DNA of 64,000 bases from Haoranjiania flava (GCF_025631005.1 NZ_JAOTPL010000018.1:1-64000); one strand, 5' to 3'. Counted from the stretch's first letter, positions 9,039 through 17,180 are shown. Notes: a model not told the origin generated them from the letters alone. Numbers and translations: made by a program.

Positions 9039-9435
9039 AGTAATCATATTTATAGACGATGATAAAGCGCCGATAGCACAATTGAAAGCGCCGGTAAACT
9101 TTGAGCTGGACACCCGTAAGCTGGTGGATGGCAAACATATGCTGCGCGTTGTAAGCAAAGATGCCACCGGTAAGGAAGGCATAAGGCTGATACCGTTCGA
9201 AGTCAGAAACGGGCCGGCCATTTCGGTGGAAGGCATAAAAGACAATGCAATTGTAAACGGTGTAGTGCCGATTATGGTGAATGCCTACAGCAAAGGCGAT
9301 ACAGAAAAATTCTACATCAGCGGGAGCGAAACGCCGCAAAGCATTCCAACCTGGATATGGGTAATCATCATTCTATTTACCGGCTGGGGGCTTTTTTTCC
9401 TGATCAGGTACTGGAGCATTACAGGAATTCAATAA
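9025..9435 (+). CDS. Ig-like domain protein with C-terminal membrane anchor
   Basis: I do not recognise this 136-residue family. Residues 1-90 alternate short beta strands as in bacterial Ig-like folds (VNFELDTRKLVDGKHMLRV, then IRLIPFEV). A linker follows (about 95-105) and one membrane helix (about 108-130) ending in RYWSITGIQ. There is no signal peptide, so orientation is uncertain. It overlaps the CSAC gene by 14 bases. Position suggests an accessory subunit or assembly partner of the heme-copper enzyme, in the place where cbb3 operons usually have CcoQ/CcoP. Confidence 0.65.
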   Translation: MDSSEVIIFIDDDKAPIAQLKAPVNFELDTRKLVDGKHMLRVVSKDATGKEGIRLIPFEVRNGPAISVEGIKDNAIVNGVVPIMVNAYSKGDTEKFYISGSETPQSIPTWIWVIIILFTGWGLFFLIRYWSITGIQ

Positions 9436-9466
9436 ATCCATAAGCAAAGAAATAAAACATATAGAC

Positions 9467-9787
9467 ATGCAAATAAAAATTCATGATATAGAATGGAAAA
9501 CGGGCAAGGTAAAAGGCTTCCTGGCAAAAGAATTATTAAACCTTGAGAATGGCAGCCTGAAGCTGATCAGCGCAGAGCCGGGCAACAGCTATCCCATGCA
9601 TACTCATCCGGATAAAACGGAGTTTGCTTATGTGCTGGAAGGCCACCCGCAATTTAAGATCGGTAGTAGCACCTACGAATCTTCACCGGGAGACTGCTTT
9701 ATATTTCCTCAAAAAGAACATCATGCAATTATAAATCACACAGGCGGTAATTGTCTGATGCTTATAGGCGCTATCAAATCGGTATAA
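9467..9787 (+). CDS. Small cupin-domain protein
   Basis: The 106-residue protein is a single cupin barrel with the metal-binding motifs MHTHPDKTEFAYVLEG (motif 1, two His and a Glu) and PGDCFIFPQKEHHAI (motif 2, His). Small cupins bind Fe, Mn or Zn and act as sensors or enzymes of varied kinds; the substrate cannot be told. It follows the Ig-like gene by 31 bases and precedes the RIC gene by 36, all on one strand, so it is probably co-transcribed with the NO-repair genes. Confidence 0.8.
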   Translation: MQIKIHDIEWKTGKVKGFLAKELLNLENGSLKLISAEPGNSYPMHTHPDKTEFAYVLEGHPQFKIGSSTYESSPGDCFIFPQKEHHAIINHTGGNCLMLIGAIKSV

Positions 9788-9823
9788 CATTCACTTAATT
9801 TCATAACTTAAAAATTTAAAAAA

Positions 9824-10762
9824 ATGGCAACAATAGGTACACTGAATGTAACAGTCATAGAACCAAGACTGAAACATCCGACTATCTTTAAACACTTCGA
9901 TGAGCTGGAACCCGGCGAAGGCTTTGTAATCGAAAACGACCATGACCCGAAACCCTTGTACTATCAGCTTCTGGGCGAACGCGGTACGATCTTTACCTGG
10001 GAATATTTAGAGCAGGGCCCTCAATGGTGGAAAGTGCGCATAGCCAGGAAACAACAGGAGGCAAACGCAGAAACTGTAGGAGAGATCGCCGCAAAAGATA
10101 TTCGCAAAGCGGAAATCTTTAAACAAAAAGGAATCGATTTTTGCTGCGGCGGCGATAAAACACTCAAAGAAGCCGGTGAAGAAGCAGGCATCAGTGAAGA
10201 AGAATTAAAAGCTGCCCTGCAAGCAGTAGAAGACAAGCCGCTCTCTGCTTCCCAGGACTACAACAAATGGGAGCTCGACTTCCTCGCAGATTATATTGTG
10301 AATACACATCACCGCTATGTAAAAGATAATGCCCAAACCATCAGCGGGCTGGCTGAAAAAGTAGCGCAACATCACGGCGAAAACCACCCGGAACTAAAAA
10401 AAGTAGCCCAGGCTGTAAATCATTTCCTGCAGGACCTGATCAACCATACTGAAAAGGAAGAGAAAGTCCTGTTTCCTGCCATTAAGGAAGCGGTAGCCGG
10501 GAAACGCAATGGCAGCAATGGCGCAGCACAAGACTCCATCAAACAGCCGATACTGATGATGCAGAAAGAACATGAAATAGCGGGCGAAGACCTTACGTAT
10601 TTCCGCAAGCTTACCAACGACTATGCATTACCGGCAGATGCATGCAACTCCTACAATTACCTGTTTGAGAAAATGAAAGAGTTTGAAGCCGACCTGCATC
10701 AGCACATTCATCTGGAAAACAACATCCTTTTCCCCAAAGCTGCAGCGCTCGAAGCCAAATGA
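9824..10762 (+). CDS. ric: DUF2249-RIC fusion: di-iron protein for repair of iron-sulfur clusters
   Basis: Three parts are visible in 312 residues. Residues 14-75 match DUF2249 (FDELEPGEGF, NDHDPKPLYYQL, WEYLEQGPQWWKVRI). Residues 85-130 match the ScdA/DUF542 domain with the FCCGG motif (Cys107, Cys108). Residues 150-310 form a hemerythrin-like four-helix bundle with many spaced His and Glu (HHRYV, HHGENHPE, HTEKEEKVLFP, KEHEIAG, HQHIHLENNILFP) that hold a di-iron centre. YtfE/ScdA/DnrN proteins restore Fe-S clusters damaged by NO or peroxide in the cytoplasm. The N-terminal DUF2249 fusion is less common. The stop overlaps the next ATG (ATGA). This gene is the best evidence that the island deals with nitrosative stress. 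Confidence 0.93.
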   Translation: MATIGTLNVTVIEPRLKHPTIFKHFDELEPGEGFVIENDHDPKPLYYQLLGERGTIFTWEYLEQGPQWWKVRIARKQQEANAETVGEIAAKDIRKAEIFKQKGIDFCCGGDKTLKEAGEEAGISEEELKAALQAVEDKPLSASQDYNKWELDFLADYIVNTHHRYVKDNAQTISGLAEKVAQHHGENHPELKKVAQAVNHFLQDLINHTEKEEKVLFPAIKEAVAGKRNGSNGAAQDSIKQPILMMQKEHEIAGEDLTYFRKLTNDYALPADACNSYNYLFEKMKEFEADLHQHIHLENNILFPKAAALEAK

Positions 10763-11106
10763 TACAAATCAAACGCGTTTACGAGCAGGCAGAAAATAAT
10801 GATGGCTACAGGGTTTTAGTTGACAGGCTCTGGCCGCGCGGGATGAAAAAAAGTGAGGTATCAGCAGATGAGTGGCTGAAAGACATAGCACCATCTGCTT
10901 CACTCCGCCAATGGTTTAACCATGATCCTGCCAAGTGGAAAGAATTCAAGAAGCGGTATAAAGCAGAATTGAAAAACAACGAAGCAACCAAACGCCTGAA
11001 GCAGATCATTAAAGAGCAACCCGTTGTAACACTGGTGTATGCTGCAAAAGATACAATACACAACCAGGCAGCAGTGTTGCAACACCTGTATACATTTGAA
11101 GATTAA
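10759..11106 (+). CDS. DUF488 family protein
   Basis: The 115-residue protein starts IQIKRVYE and has the DUF488 core VLVDRLWPRGMKK and WFNHDPAKWKEFKKRY. Proteins of this family (YeaO type) are small cytoplasmic proteins of unknown biochemistry, often near nitrite/NO or heme genes. The start codon overlaps the stop of the RIC gene by four bases, so translation is probably coupled. Eleven bases separate it from the next gene. Confidence 0.85.
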   Translation: MIQIKRVYEQAENNDGYRVLVDRLWPRGMKKSEVSADEWLKDIAPSASLRQWFNHDPAKWKEFKKRYKAELKNNEATKRLKQIIKEQPVVTLVYAAKDTIHNQAAVLQHLYTFED

Positions 11107-11117
11107 ATAAAATCCAT

Positions 11118-11936
11118 ATGGAGATTAATAGCAATACCAAAATATCCGAGCTCATCAAAGCCAACAAAGCAAGCATAGAGGCTATTGCGCGCATAGCCAA
11201 ACCGCTGGAACGTTTAAAAAATCCTATTCTGCGGAAGGTGATGGCATCGCGGGTGACCATTGCTGAAGCTGCAAAAATGGGCGGCACCACAGAGGAAAAA
11301 ATAGCAGAAGCATTGGAAAACATCGGCTTTATATTTGAGAAATCCGCAGATAATATTTCCGCTCAAAACCCCAAGCCTGCATGGCTGTTGCAGGCCGGAA
11401 GCGATGATATCATCAGGTTTGACGTAAGGCCGATCATAGAGAACGGCACAGACCCGCTGAAAGAAATTCTGCACCAATTCAAGGAAACGCCGGATGGAAA
11501 AATATTGTGCATCATCAACAGCTTTGTGCCTACGCCGCTGATACACCTGCTGGAGAAAGAAAAAGCAGCAGGCAGCTATGTTGAAACTATCTCAAACAAT
11601 GAGTTTCACACATATTTCTTAAAGAAACAAAAGCATGCCCAAACACAAACGGCAGATGATGATGTAATGATGGATGATGCTCAAAGTTTTGAAAAAATAT
11701 GCAGCAGGTTCCCCCGGGAAAAAATCAAAGAAATTGATGTGCGCCATCTGGAGATGCCACTGCCTATGCAAACCATTTTAGGTAAACTGGAAATACTGCC
11801 CGGCGGCGAAGCCTTGTACGTGCATCACAAGCGTGTACCAGTGTACCTACTGGAAGAATTAGCGGATAAAAATTTCCGGATACATGTGCACAACATCAGT
11901 GAGGGAAATGTAAAGATGCTTATATTTAAAAATTAA
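11118..11936 (+). CDS. DUF1858-DUF2249-DUF2249 protein
   Basis: Residues 1-75 resemble a DUF1858-type helical domain (TKISELIKANKASIEAIARI, then MASRVTIAEAAKMGG). Two DUF2249-like domains follow, at about 97-170 (IIRFDVRPIIENGTDPL) and 205-272 (IKEIDVRHLEMPLPMQTIL), joined by an acidic linker with a run of Asp and Met. DUF2249 proteins are small SirA-like folds found with NO- and nitrite-handling genes; their activity is not established. Together with the RIC fusion this gives three DUF2249 domains in one operon. Cytoplasmic; no catalytic residues can be named. Confidence 0.8.
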   Translation: MEINSNTKISELIKANKASIEAIARIAKPLERLKNPILRKVMASRVTIAEAAKMGGTTEEKIAEALENIGFIFEKSADNISAQNPKPAWLLQAGSDDIIRFDVRPIIENGTDPLKEILHQFKETPDGKILCIINSFVPTPLIHLLEKEKAAGSYVETISNNEFHTYFLKKQKHAQTQTADDDVMMDDAQSFEKICSRFPREKIKEIDVRHLEMPLPMQTILGKLEILPGGEALYVHHKRVPVYLLEELADKNFRIHVHNISEGNVKMLIFKN

Positions 11937-11957
11937 TCAGAACGCAGAAACTCCATT

Positions 11958-13226
11958 ATGAGCCATATAGACATCGGCAAGGCGCCGCCGGGCACTGCAG
12001 TATTACCTTTTTACTTCACAGGTGCATTGGCATTTTTTATACTGTGCCTGTTGATGTTCCTGAGCGCTGAAAGCCTTACAGCACATTATTTCAATCCTCA
12101 CTTGCTCACCATGGTACATACAGCAGCTATCGGCTGGGGAACCATGGTCATATTCGGTGCGGCGCATCAATTGCTGCCCGTGATCTGTGAGCGCGACCTG
12201 TATAGCCCGTCAGCCGCGGGCTTTAGCTGGTATACACTTGCCACCGGAGCTGCCTTGCTCGGATTTTCATTCTGGAACTTTACCACAGGCTGGCTGATGA
12301 TATTGGGCGGCAGCCTGGTTGTTTGTTCATCCCTGCTCTATTGTGTAAATGTGTTTTTTACAACCCGTATCTGCAAAAAATATTCTGTACAGAAGCTGTT
12401 CCTAATTTCATCGGCAGTGTGGCTGCTGTTTACCACCACAGTGGGCCTGCTCTTAGCCATAAACCTGAGTAATTCTTTTTTCGAAAAAAATCATTTAGAC
12501 ATTTTGAAACTGCACGCCCATGCGGGTTTAGCAGGTTGGTTCCTGCAGTTGATAGCCGGTGTAAGCAGCAAGCTGGTGCCGATGTTCCTATTGGGCAAAT
12601 CAGGCAAAGAAAAGTTATTGATCTATGCTTTTGTATTGCAGAATGCCGGACTTTCAGCTTTTTTATTGGACGGCTATTTCTCAGCAAGCAGCGCGCGCTT
12701 CATGGTATATGCGCTGATTGTGCTGGCCGGCATTGCCTGCTGGATGGCCTACCTCGCAGATACTTATAAAAACAGGATCAAAAAGAAAACAGACATACAG
12801 ATGAAGCATACTTTTATATCTATGCTTTGCCTGCTTGCAGCTGTCTTGCTAATACCGGTGATACATTTCTTTAAAGGCAACCAATGGACAATACTGTACG
12901 GCACACTTTTATTTATGGGATGGATCACTGCTATCATACTCGGCAAAACCTTTAAAACATTGCCTTTCATTGTGTGGAACGAACATTACAAAAACCTTTC
13001 GGGCAAAGTAAAAGTGCCGCTGCCTAAGCACCTGTACAATGAAAAGCTGGTAGCAATCCAGTTCCGGCTGTTTATAGCGGCATTGCTTTCGCTTGCAGCA
13101 GGCATTGTATTCAATCATATTTTTGTAATACGTTGCTCGCTGGCAATATGGATAGCGGTATCTGTTTTATATTTGTATAATGTTGTAAAGACTTTAATGC
13201 ACAAAACAACTACGACGGATTTATAA
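11958..13226 (+). CDS. 12-TM His-rich membrane protein (NnrS-like or lone oxidase subunit I-like)
   Basis: The 422-residue protein has about 12 membrane helices. Helices hold histidines at His48, His54 and His70 (MVHTAAIGWGTMVIFGAAHQL) and a His-X-His pair, His186 and His188 (KLHAHAGLAGW), the spacing used for heme or copper binding in oxidase subunit I and NnrS. NnrS is a heme- and copper-containing membrane protein that protects cells against NO. The sequence is not a textbook NnrS, so the family call is tentative. It follows the DUF2249 gene by 21 bases and precedes the DUF59 gene by 11, in one operon. Confidence 0.7.
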   Translation: MSHIDIGKAPPGTAVLPFYFTGALAFFILCLLMFLSAESLTAHYFNPHLLTMVHTAAIGWGTMVIFGAAHQLLPVICERDLYSPSAAGFSWYTLATGAALLGFSFWNFTTGWLMILGGSLVVCSSLLYCVNVFFTTRICKKYSVQKLFLISSAVWLLFTTTVGLLLAINLSNSFFEKNHLDILKLHAHAGLAGWFLQLIAGVSSKLVPMFLLGKSGKEKLLIYAFVLQNAGLSAFLLDGYFSASSARFMVYALIVLAGIACWMAYLADTYKNRIKKKTDIQMKHTFISMLCLLAAVLLIPVIHFFKGNQWTILYGTLLFMGWITAIILGKTFKTLPFIVWNEHYKNLSGKVKVPLPKHLYNEKLVAIQFRLFIAALLSLAAGIVFNHIFVIRCSLAIWIAVSVLYLYNVVKTLMHKTTTTDL

Positions 13227-13237
13227 ACAAAACTAAG

Positions 13238-13564
13238 ATGGTAATACTGCCGACAGATAAACACTTCAACGAGAAAAACAAAGCCCTGGAAGCGCTCTAC
13301 AAAGTAATCGACCCGGAGCTGTTCATTAATATTGTAGACCTGGGACTGATCTATGACATTGAATTTAAAGATGAAAAGAATATCGTGGTAACAATGACTT
13401 TATCTACACCTCACTGCCCGATGGGCGAAGCTATTACAAACGGTGTAAAGAATGCCCTGGAAATTGCCTTTCCGGCCATGACGCCGGAAATTAACTTAAC
13501 CTTCGATCCGCTGTGGAGCTTTGAAATGCTTACACCGGAAGGCAGGGAACAATTGGGCATGTAA
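13238..13564 (+). CDS. DUF59/MIP18-type metal-sulfur cluster assembly factor
   Basis: The 108-residue protein matches SufT/PaaD-like DUF59 proteins: VIDPELFINIVDLGLIYDI near the N terminus and the STPHCPMG motif (Cys-Pro-Met) with a conserved Cys. Such proteins help place iron-sulfur clusters on targets. As the last gene of the NO island it fits with repair of clusters broken by NO. Family assignment is firm, the target proteins are unknown. Confidence 0.88.
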   Translation: MVILPTDKHFNEKNKALEALYKVIDPELFINIVDLGLIYDIEFKDEKNIVVTMTLSTPHCPMGEAITNGVKNALEIAFPAMTPEINLTFDPLWSFEMLTPEGREQLGM

Positions 13565-13660
13565 CTATCTGTTTAAGAAAATTATCATGTAAAATTCAAA
13601 ACAGGGGAACGATGTAAGCTGGAACTCAGAAGCCGGAAGGCTTCCAGGAAAATCATCAAA

Positions 13661-13804
13661 GTGCATACAAAAAATTTCAGGTATAAAGGCTACCACCCTC
13701 TCGCCAGTGAGGAAGATCAGCAGTATGAAATTAAAAGCCACAAGTCAGATCACATTGCCGCACACAAAGCCAGAGCGCTCACCAAATTAGCAAAGGAGGA
13801 TTAA
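13661..13804 (+). CDS. Possible 47-residue basic small protein or gene remnant
   Basis: Within the 325-base stretch between the NO island and the DUF4197 gene, one frame is open from a stop at about 13574 to a TAA at 13802. It has no ATG; a GTG at 13661 would give a 47-residue protein rich in Lys, His and Ala (RYKGYHPLASEEDQQY). AAAGGAGG-like bases lie at its end, not at its start. I do not recognise it. The composition looks coding, so it is either a small gene with a GTG start or the tail of a decayed gene. Confidence 0.3.
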   Translation: MHTKNFRYKGYHPLASEEDQQYEIKSHKSDHIAAHKARALTKLAKED

Positions 13805-13821
13805 AATTTGTTCGCCCAACG

Positions 13822-13869
13822 AAAAAAGGTGTCTCATCCGTTGTGGTACAATTTTGATAAGGCACCTTT
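13822..13869 (-). terminator. Imperfect terminator hairpin after the DUF4197 gene
   Basis: AAGGTG at 13826-13831 pairs with CACCTT at 13863-13868, with further partial pairing inside. On the minus strand the hairpin ends in a run of T, so it would end transcripts of the DUF4197 gene. It may also slow plus-strand transcription from the NO island. Confidence 0.5.
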
Positions 13870-13889
13870 GAAATTATACAGAACTACAA

Positions 13890-14597
13890 TTAGAAATTCC
13901 CTGGATTGGCAAAAACGATCCGCAACACTTCAGATGTGCGAGCTGCCACGTTCTGTCGGATATTTACTTCTTCCTGAGCTATGAGGTTAAACATGCCGTT
14001 CATAGCCTGTTGCGCCACGAATTCAGAAAGATCAGTAGAAATTTTTGCGTTGCCGATCGGCAATGCGTTAATGGTATTAGCTATCCTGGAATAAGTTGTC
14101 AGTGCTTCGCTGTTGCCAAGCTTTTCAGACACAATCGGCAAAAAAGCCTGTATTAACTGGCCGGAAGTTTTCTGCCTGAAAAAGTTTGTGATGGAATGTT
14201 GGCCCCCATTCACCAGTTGGATGGCATCTGCGATAGTGATGTTCTGGATGGCGTTTTTAAAAATAGGTTCAGCGGCATTGATAGCCATTTTAGCTCCCTC
14301 GTTGATCTGTGAAACTACGTTGTTGACAAGGCTGCCCATACCAAGCTGCTCCAGGGTATTTACTACGTTCGCCAGGTCTTTGGGCAGGAAGAGCTTATAC
14401 AATTCATTAGAGTTTCCGTTGTAGGAGGTAATACCTCTTAACACACCGTTTAAAAGCACTTCACGGATAGCTCTTGAAGCTAATGATTCTTTACTTTGCC
14501 CCAGTACAGAGCCTAAAATACCCGGATTATTCATAGTGCCGCAAGAGGTCACTGCCAACATAGAGACAAGCGAAAGGCCTACTAATAACTTTTTCAT
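13890..14597 (-). CDS. DUF4197 family lipoprotein
   Basis: The 235-residue protein has a lipoprotein signal (MKKLLVGLSLVSMLAVTSC, Cys at 19) and a helical body like DUF4197: repeated amphipathic helices, IFKNAIQNITIADAIQL and TNFFRQKTSGQLIQAFLP. DUF4197 proteins are exported proteins of unknown role, found widely in Bacteroidota and Proteobacteria. It stands alone, with its own terminator downstream and a 137-base gap to dapF, which lies upstream on the same strand. No catalytic motif can be named. Confidence 0.8.
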   Translation of the reverse strand: MKKLLVGLSLVSMLAVTSCGTMNNPGILGSVLGQSKESLASRAIREVLLNGVLRGITSYNGNSNELYKLFLPKDLANVVNTLEQLGMGSLVNNVVSQINEGAKMAINAAEPIFKNAIQNITIADAIQLVNGGQHSITNFFRQKTSGQLIQAFLPIVSEKLGNSEALTTYSRIANTINALPIGNAKISTDLSEFVAQQAMNGMFNLIAQEEVNIRQNVAARTSEVLRIVFANPGNF

Positions 14598-14734
14598 GAC
14601 GTTGTTTTTTGTTTTTAATGGCCATATGTAACGTGTAACAGATGCCGGTAACGCGCAGGCAGCCGCAACAGGCGTTTCATATGCTGTTTAAAGGGTTAAT
14701 TTTCTATTCATTGACAATGTCAATTATTGAAAGA

Positions 14735-15514
14735 TTAAACATTAATCGTGCCATTAAATACACATTCTGCAGGGCCGCAAAGGCGGATATTGGTAAAACG
14801 ATTATCTGATTTTACAAACTCTATAGCAAGGCTGCCTCCTAAAGTTTCCACGTACACTCTGCTGAAGCCCTTTGTATGTGGCTGAAACGTAAGCGCTGCC
14901 GCAGTTACACCAGTGCCGCAGCTAAGTGTTTCATCTTCTACACCACGCTCATAAGTCCTTACGAATATAGCGTTATCACTGATTACTTTTACAAAATTTA
15001 CATTTGCTCCTTCGGGAGCCACAGCATCACTGTATCTTATACTTCTCCCTTCATCAAAAACCTTGTATTGGCGCAGGTCCTCTTCCACAATCCGCACGTA
15101 GTGCGGGCTGCCGGTATCCAGTATAAAATCATTTCCCGCATTTTTAACCGATTCTACATCATTCATTTTTAAATTTATCCAGCGTGTTTCATGGTCAATG
15201 GCAGCAATATGCTCACCGTCTATGGCCCAAAAATGATATTCCTGTTTCTGAATCCCCAGCTGCCTTGCAAACTGTACGGCACACCTGCCGCCGTTTCCAC
15301 ACATGCTGCGTGAGCCGTCGCGGTTGATGTAGTCCATTTCAAAGTCGTAACCATCTTTATTTTTCAGAATGATGATACCATCTGCACCAATGCCAAATTT
15401 GCGGTCGCATAGTTTTGAGACCTGTTCTTTACTAAGCGCTATCTCCCGCTCCCTGCCATCAATCATTACAAAATCATTGCCTGTGCCCTGGTACTTGCTG
15501 AAATTAATTGTCAT
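14735..15514 (-). CDS. dapF: Diaminopimelate epimerase
   Basis: The 259-residue enzyme turns LL- into meso-diaminopimelate for lysine and peptidoglycan. The two catalytic cysteines are seen: Cys72 in SMCGNGGRC and Cys199 in ETLSCGTGVTAAAL. The N terminus KYQGTGNDF is typical, as is the two-fold domain repeat. It begins 21 bases after the stop of the nucleoside phosphorylase gene on the same strand, so the two are probably co-transcribed. lysA and dapB of the same pathway lie in this window about 38 and 48 kb away. Confidence 0.97.
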   Translation of the reverse strand: MTINFSKYQGTGNDFVMIDGREREIALSKEQVSKLCDRKFGIGADGIIILKNKDGYDFEMDYINRDGSRSMCGNGGRCAVQFARQLGIQKQEYHFWAIDGEHIAAIDHETRWINLKMNDVESVKNAGNDFILDTGSPHYVRIVEEDLRQYKVFDEGRSIRYSDAVAPEGANVNFVKVISDNAIFVRTYERGVEDETLSCGTGVTAAALTFQPHTKGFSRVYVETLGGSLAIEFVKSDNRFTNIRLCGPAECVFNGTINV

Positions 15515-15535
15515 CGTGTTTGAAATAATTTACCT

Positions 15536-16411
15536 TTAGATAGCCGCTAAAATACTTAAAACGTACTGAATAGTTTTATCTACAGAAGCTTTTCCGTCTT
15601 TAGAGAATGTTTTACTTACACGGTTAGCCACCACGGTATTTATGCTCAGGCACTGGTGGCCCAAGAGTTTGCCAAGGCCGTAAATAGCGCTGGTTTCCAT
15701 TTCAAAGTTCGCGATCCTGTGCTGGCCATAGCGGAAGGTGGTGAGCGAATCCACTAACTTAGGATAGTGGAGGCCTAAACGCAATACCCTGCCCTGCGGC
15801 CCGTAGAAACCGGGGCAGGTGACTGTAATGCCATGATGGAAGCCTTCTACAAAGTGCTTCAATACAGATGAGCCTGCTGAAGAAATGTATGGCCGGGAAT
15901 TGCCGTCTAGCTGCGTAAAAGCCAGGAAATGCTGCAAGAGCTCTTTTTCTTCATCATTATTTTCCATGCGGTAATAATTTAGCAGGTTATCAATGCCCAG
16001 GCCGTGTGTGCCAACAACCATGCTGTCTACAGGAATATCTTCCTGGAGGGAACCGCATGTACCTATCCGCAAAATGGTGAGCGCTGTAAGCTTTTCTTTC
16101 ACTACACGGTCTTCAAAATCTATATTCTTCAGTGCATCCAGCTCGTTCATTACAATATCAATATTATCCGGACCAATGCCTGTACCCACACAGCTGATCC
16201 GTTTGCCTTTTACGGTGCCGGTATGTGTCACGAACTCGCGGTGCTGTCTTTTCACCTCCACCTGGTCGAAATATTTGCTCACTTCTGCTACACGGTCAGG
16301 GTCGCCAACGGTAATTATGGTATCTGCCAGTTCTTCCGGCCGCACGTCAAGATGATAGATCGCGCCGCGGCTGTTGATGATCAGTTCACTTTCAGGAATA
16401 GCCTGTGTCAT
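15536..16411 (-). CDS. udp: Nucleoside phosphorylase (uridine phosphorylase-like)
   Basis: The 291-residue protein belongs to the PNP/UDP phosphorylase family: TVGDPDRV (phosphate-binding Gly-Asp-Pro loop), SCVGTGIGPDN, RIGTCGS and the substrate-binding NFEMETSAIYGLG. Such enzymes split nucleosides with phosphate in the cytoplasm for salvage. The Glu-Met-Glu motif and the length slightly over 280 fit the Bacteroidota uridine phosphorylase-like group; the preferred base is not certain. It is the first gene of a pair with dapF and diverges from tRNA-Cys. Confidence 0.88.
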   Translation of the reverse strand: MTQAIPESELIINSRGAIYHLDVRPEELADTIITVGDPDRVAEVSKYFDQVEVKRQHREFVTHTGTVKGKRISCVGTGIGPDNIDIVMNELDALKNIDFEDRVVKEKLTALTILRIGTCGSLQEDIPVDSMVVGTHGLGIDNLLNYYRMENNDEEKELLQHFLAFTQLDGNSRPYISSAGSSVLKHFVEGFHHGITVTCPGFYGPQGRVLRLGLHYPKLVDSLTTFRYGQHRIANFEMETSAIYGLGKLLGHQCLSINTVVANRVSKTFSKDGKASVDKTIQYVLSILAAI

Positions 16412-16499
16412 ATTGTTTATTTTTAATTACGCTAATTTAAATCAATAAATAAACATTGCCAATTTGATAAATTTTTATTATTTTTGCCGTCCAATATTT

Positions 16500-16570
16500 G
16501 GCTCTGTGGCCGAGGGGTTAGGCAGAGCTCTGCAAAAGCTTGCACAGCGGTTCGAATCCGCTCGGAGCCT
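16500..16570 (+). tRNA. tRNA-Cys (anticodon GCA)
   Basis: The 71-base gene has acceptor stem GGCTCTG with CGGAGCC (one T-G pair), a D-arm with GAGGGGTTAGGC, anticodon loop CTGCAAA giving GCA, and T-arm CAGCGGTTCGAATCCGCTC. CCA is not encoded. A TATTTTTG -7-like box lies about 16 bases upstream. The maf gene follows on the same strand. Confidence 0.96.
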
Positions 16571-16574
16571 CAAA

Positions 16575-16607
16575 AAATCCTGTCATAATCTGGCAGGATT
16601 TTTTATT
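16575..16607 (+). terminator. Terminator between tRNA-Cys and maf
   Basis: AATCCTG and CAGGATT pair around a short loop that itself pairs partly (TCA with TGG), followed by six T. It lies only 4 bases past the tRNA and ten bases before the ATG of maf, so maf is either expressed by read-through or from a promoter inside the tRNA region. Confidence 0.75.
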
Positions 16608-16616
16608 TTTACTCTC

Positions 16617-17180
16617 ATGGAAAAAATTATACTCGCGTCTCAATCGCCGCGCAGGAAACAATTACTGGAAATGGCAGAAATACCTTTCGAGGTATGTGCT
16701 GCTGAAACTGATGAGACCTTTCCTGACAATCTATCATTGTATGAAATACCGGAATACATTGCGTTGCAGAAAGCATTGGCTGTACAACAAAATAATCCGG
16801 GCAAGATCATCCTTGCCGCAGATACCATTGTAACCATTCATAATAAAATCATCGGCAAACCCACAGACAGCGAAGATGCTATAAACATACTCAGCAGGCT
16901 GAGCGGCCACACACACCTGGTGATTTCCGGTGTCGTGATCCTTGCAGCAGAACATAAGATAAGCTTTCATGAAGTGACAGAAGTAAGTTTTCATGAATTA
17001 ACTAAAGACCAGATTATTCATTACGTAGAGAAGTACAAACCGTTTGATAAAGCCGGGGCGTACGCCATACAGGAATGGATCGGCGCTGTAGGCATCGGGT
17101 CTATCAACGGAGATTATTACAACGTTGTGGGGCTGCCTGTAAGCAAGGTGGTGAAAGAGTTACAGAAGCTAAATTTATAA
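16617..17180 (+). CDS. maf: Maf-family nucleotide pyrophosphatase
   Basis: The 187-residue protein starts with the Maf signature IILASQSPRRKQLLE and has EKA-like ALQKALAV, ILAADTIV and the GKPTDSEDA stretch, followed by YAIQEWIGAVGIGSINGDYYNVVGLP. Maf proteins hydrolyse dTTP/UTP and modified nucleotides and so keep them out of nucleic acids. The start at 16617 is chosen because the family begins with this motif; a longer frame upstream runs through the tRNA gene and is not real. Confidence 0.93.
   Translation: MEKIILASQSPRRKQLLEMAEIPFEVCAAETDETFPDNLSLYEIPEYIALQKALAVQQNNPGKIILAADTIVTIHNKIIGKPTDSEDAINILSRLSGHTHLVISGVVILAAEHKISFHEVTEVSFHELTKDQIIHYVEKYKPFDKAGAYAIQEWIGAVGIGSINGDYYNVVGLPVSKVVKELQKLNL

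Noticed and set aside
16464..16616. Longer maf start upstream.
   Set aside because: The extra 51 codons run through tRNA-Cys and its terminator; the family starts at the ATG at 16617.
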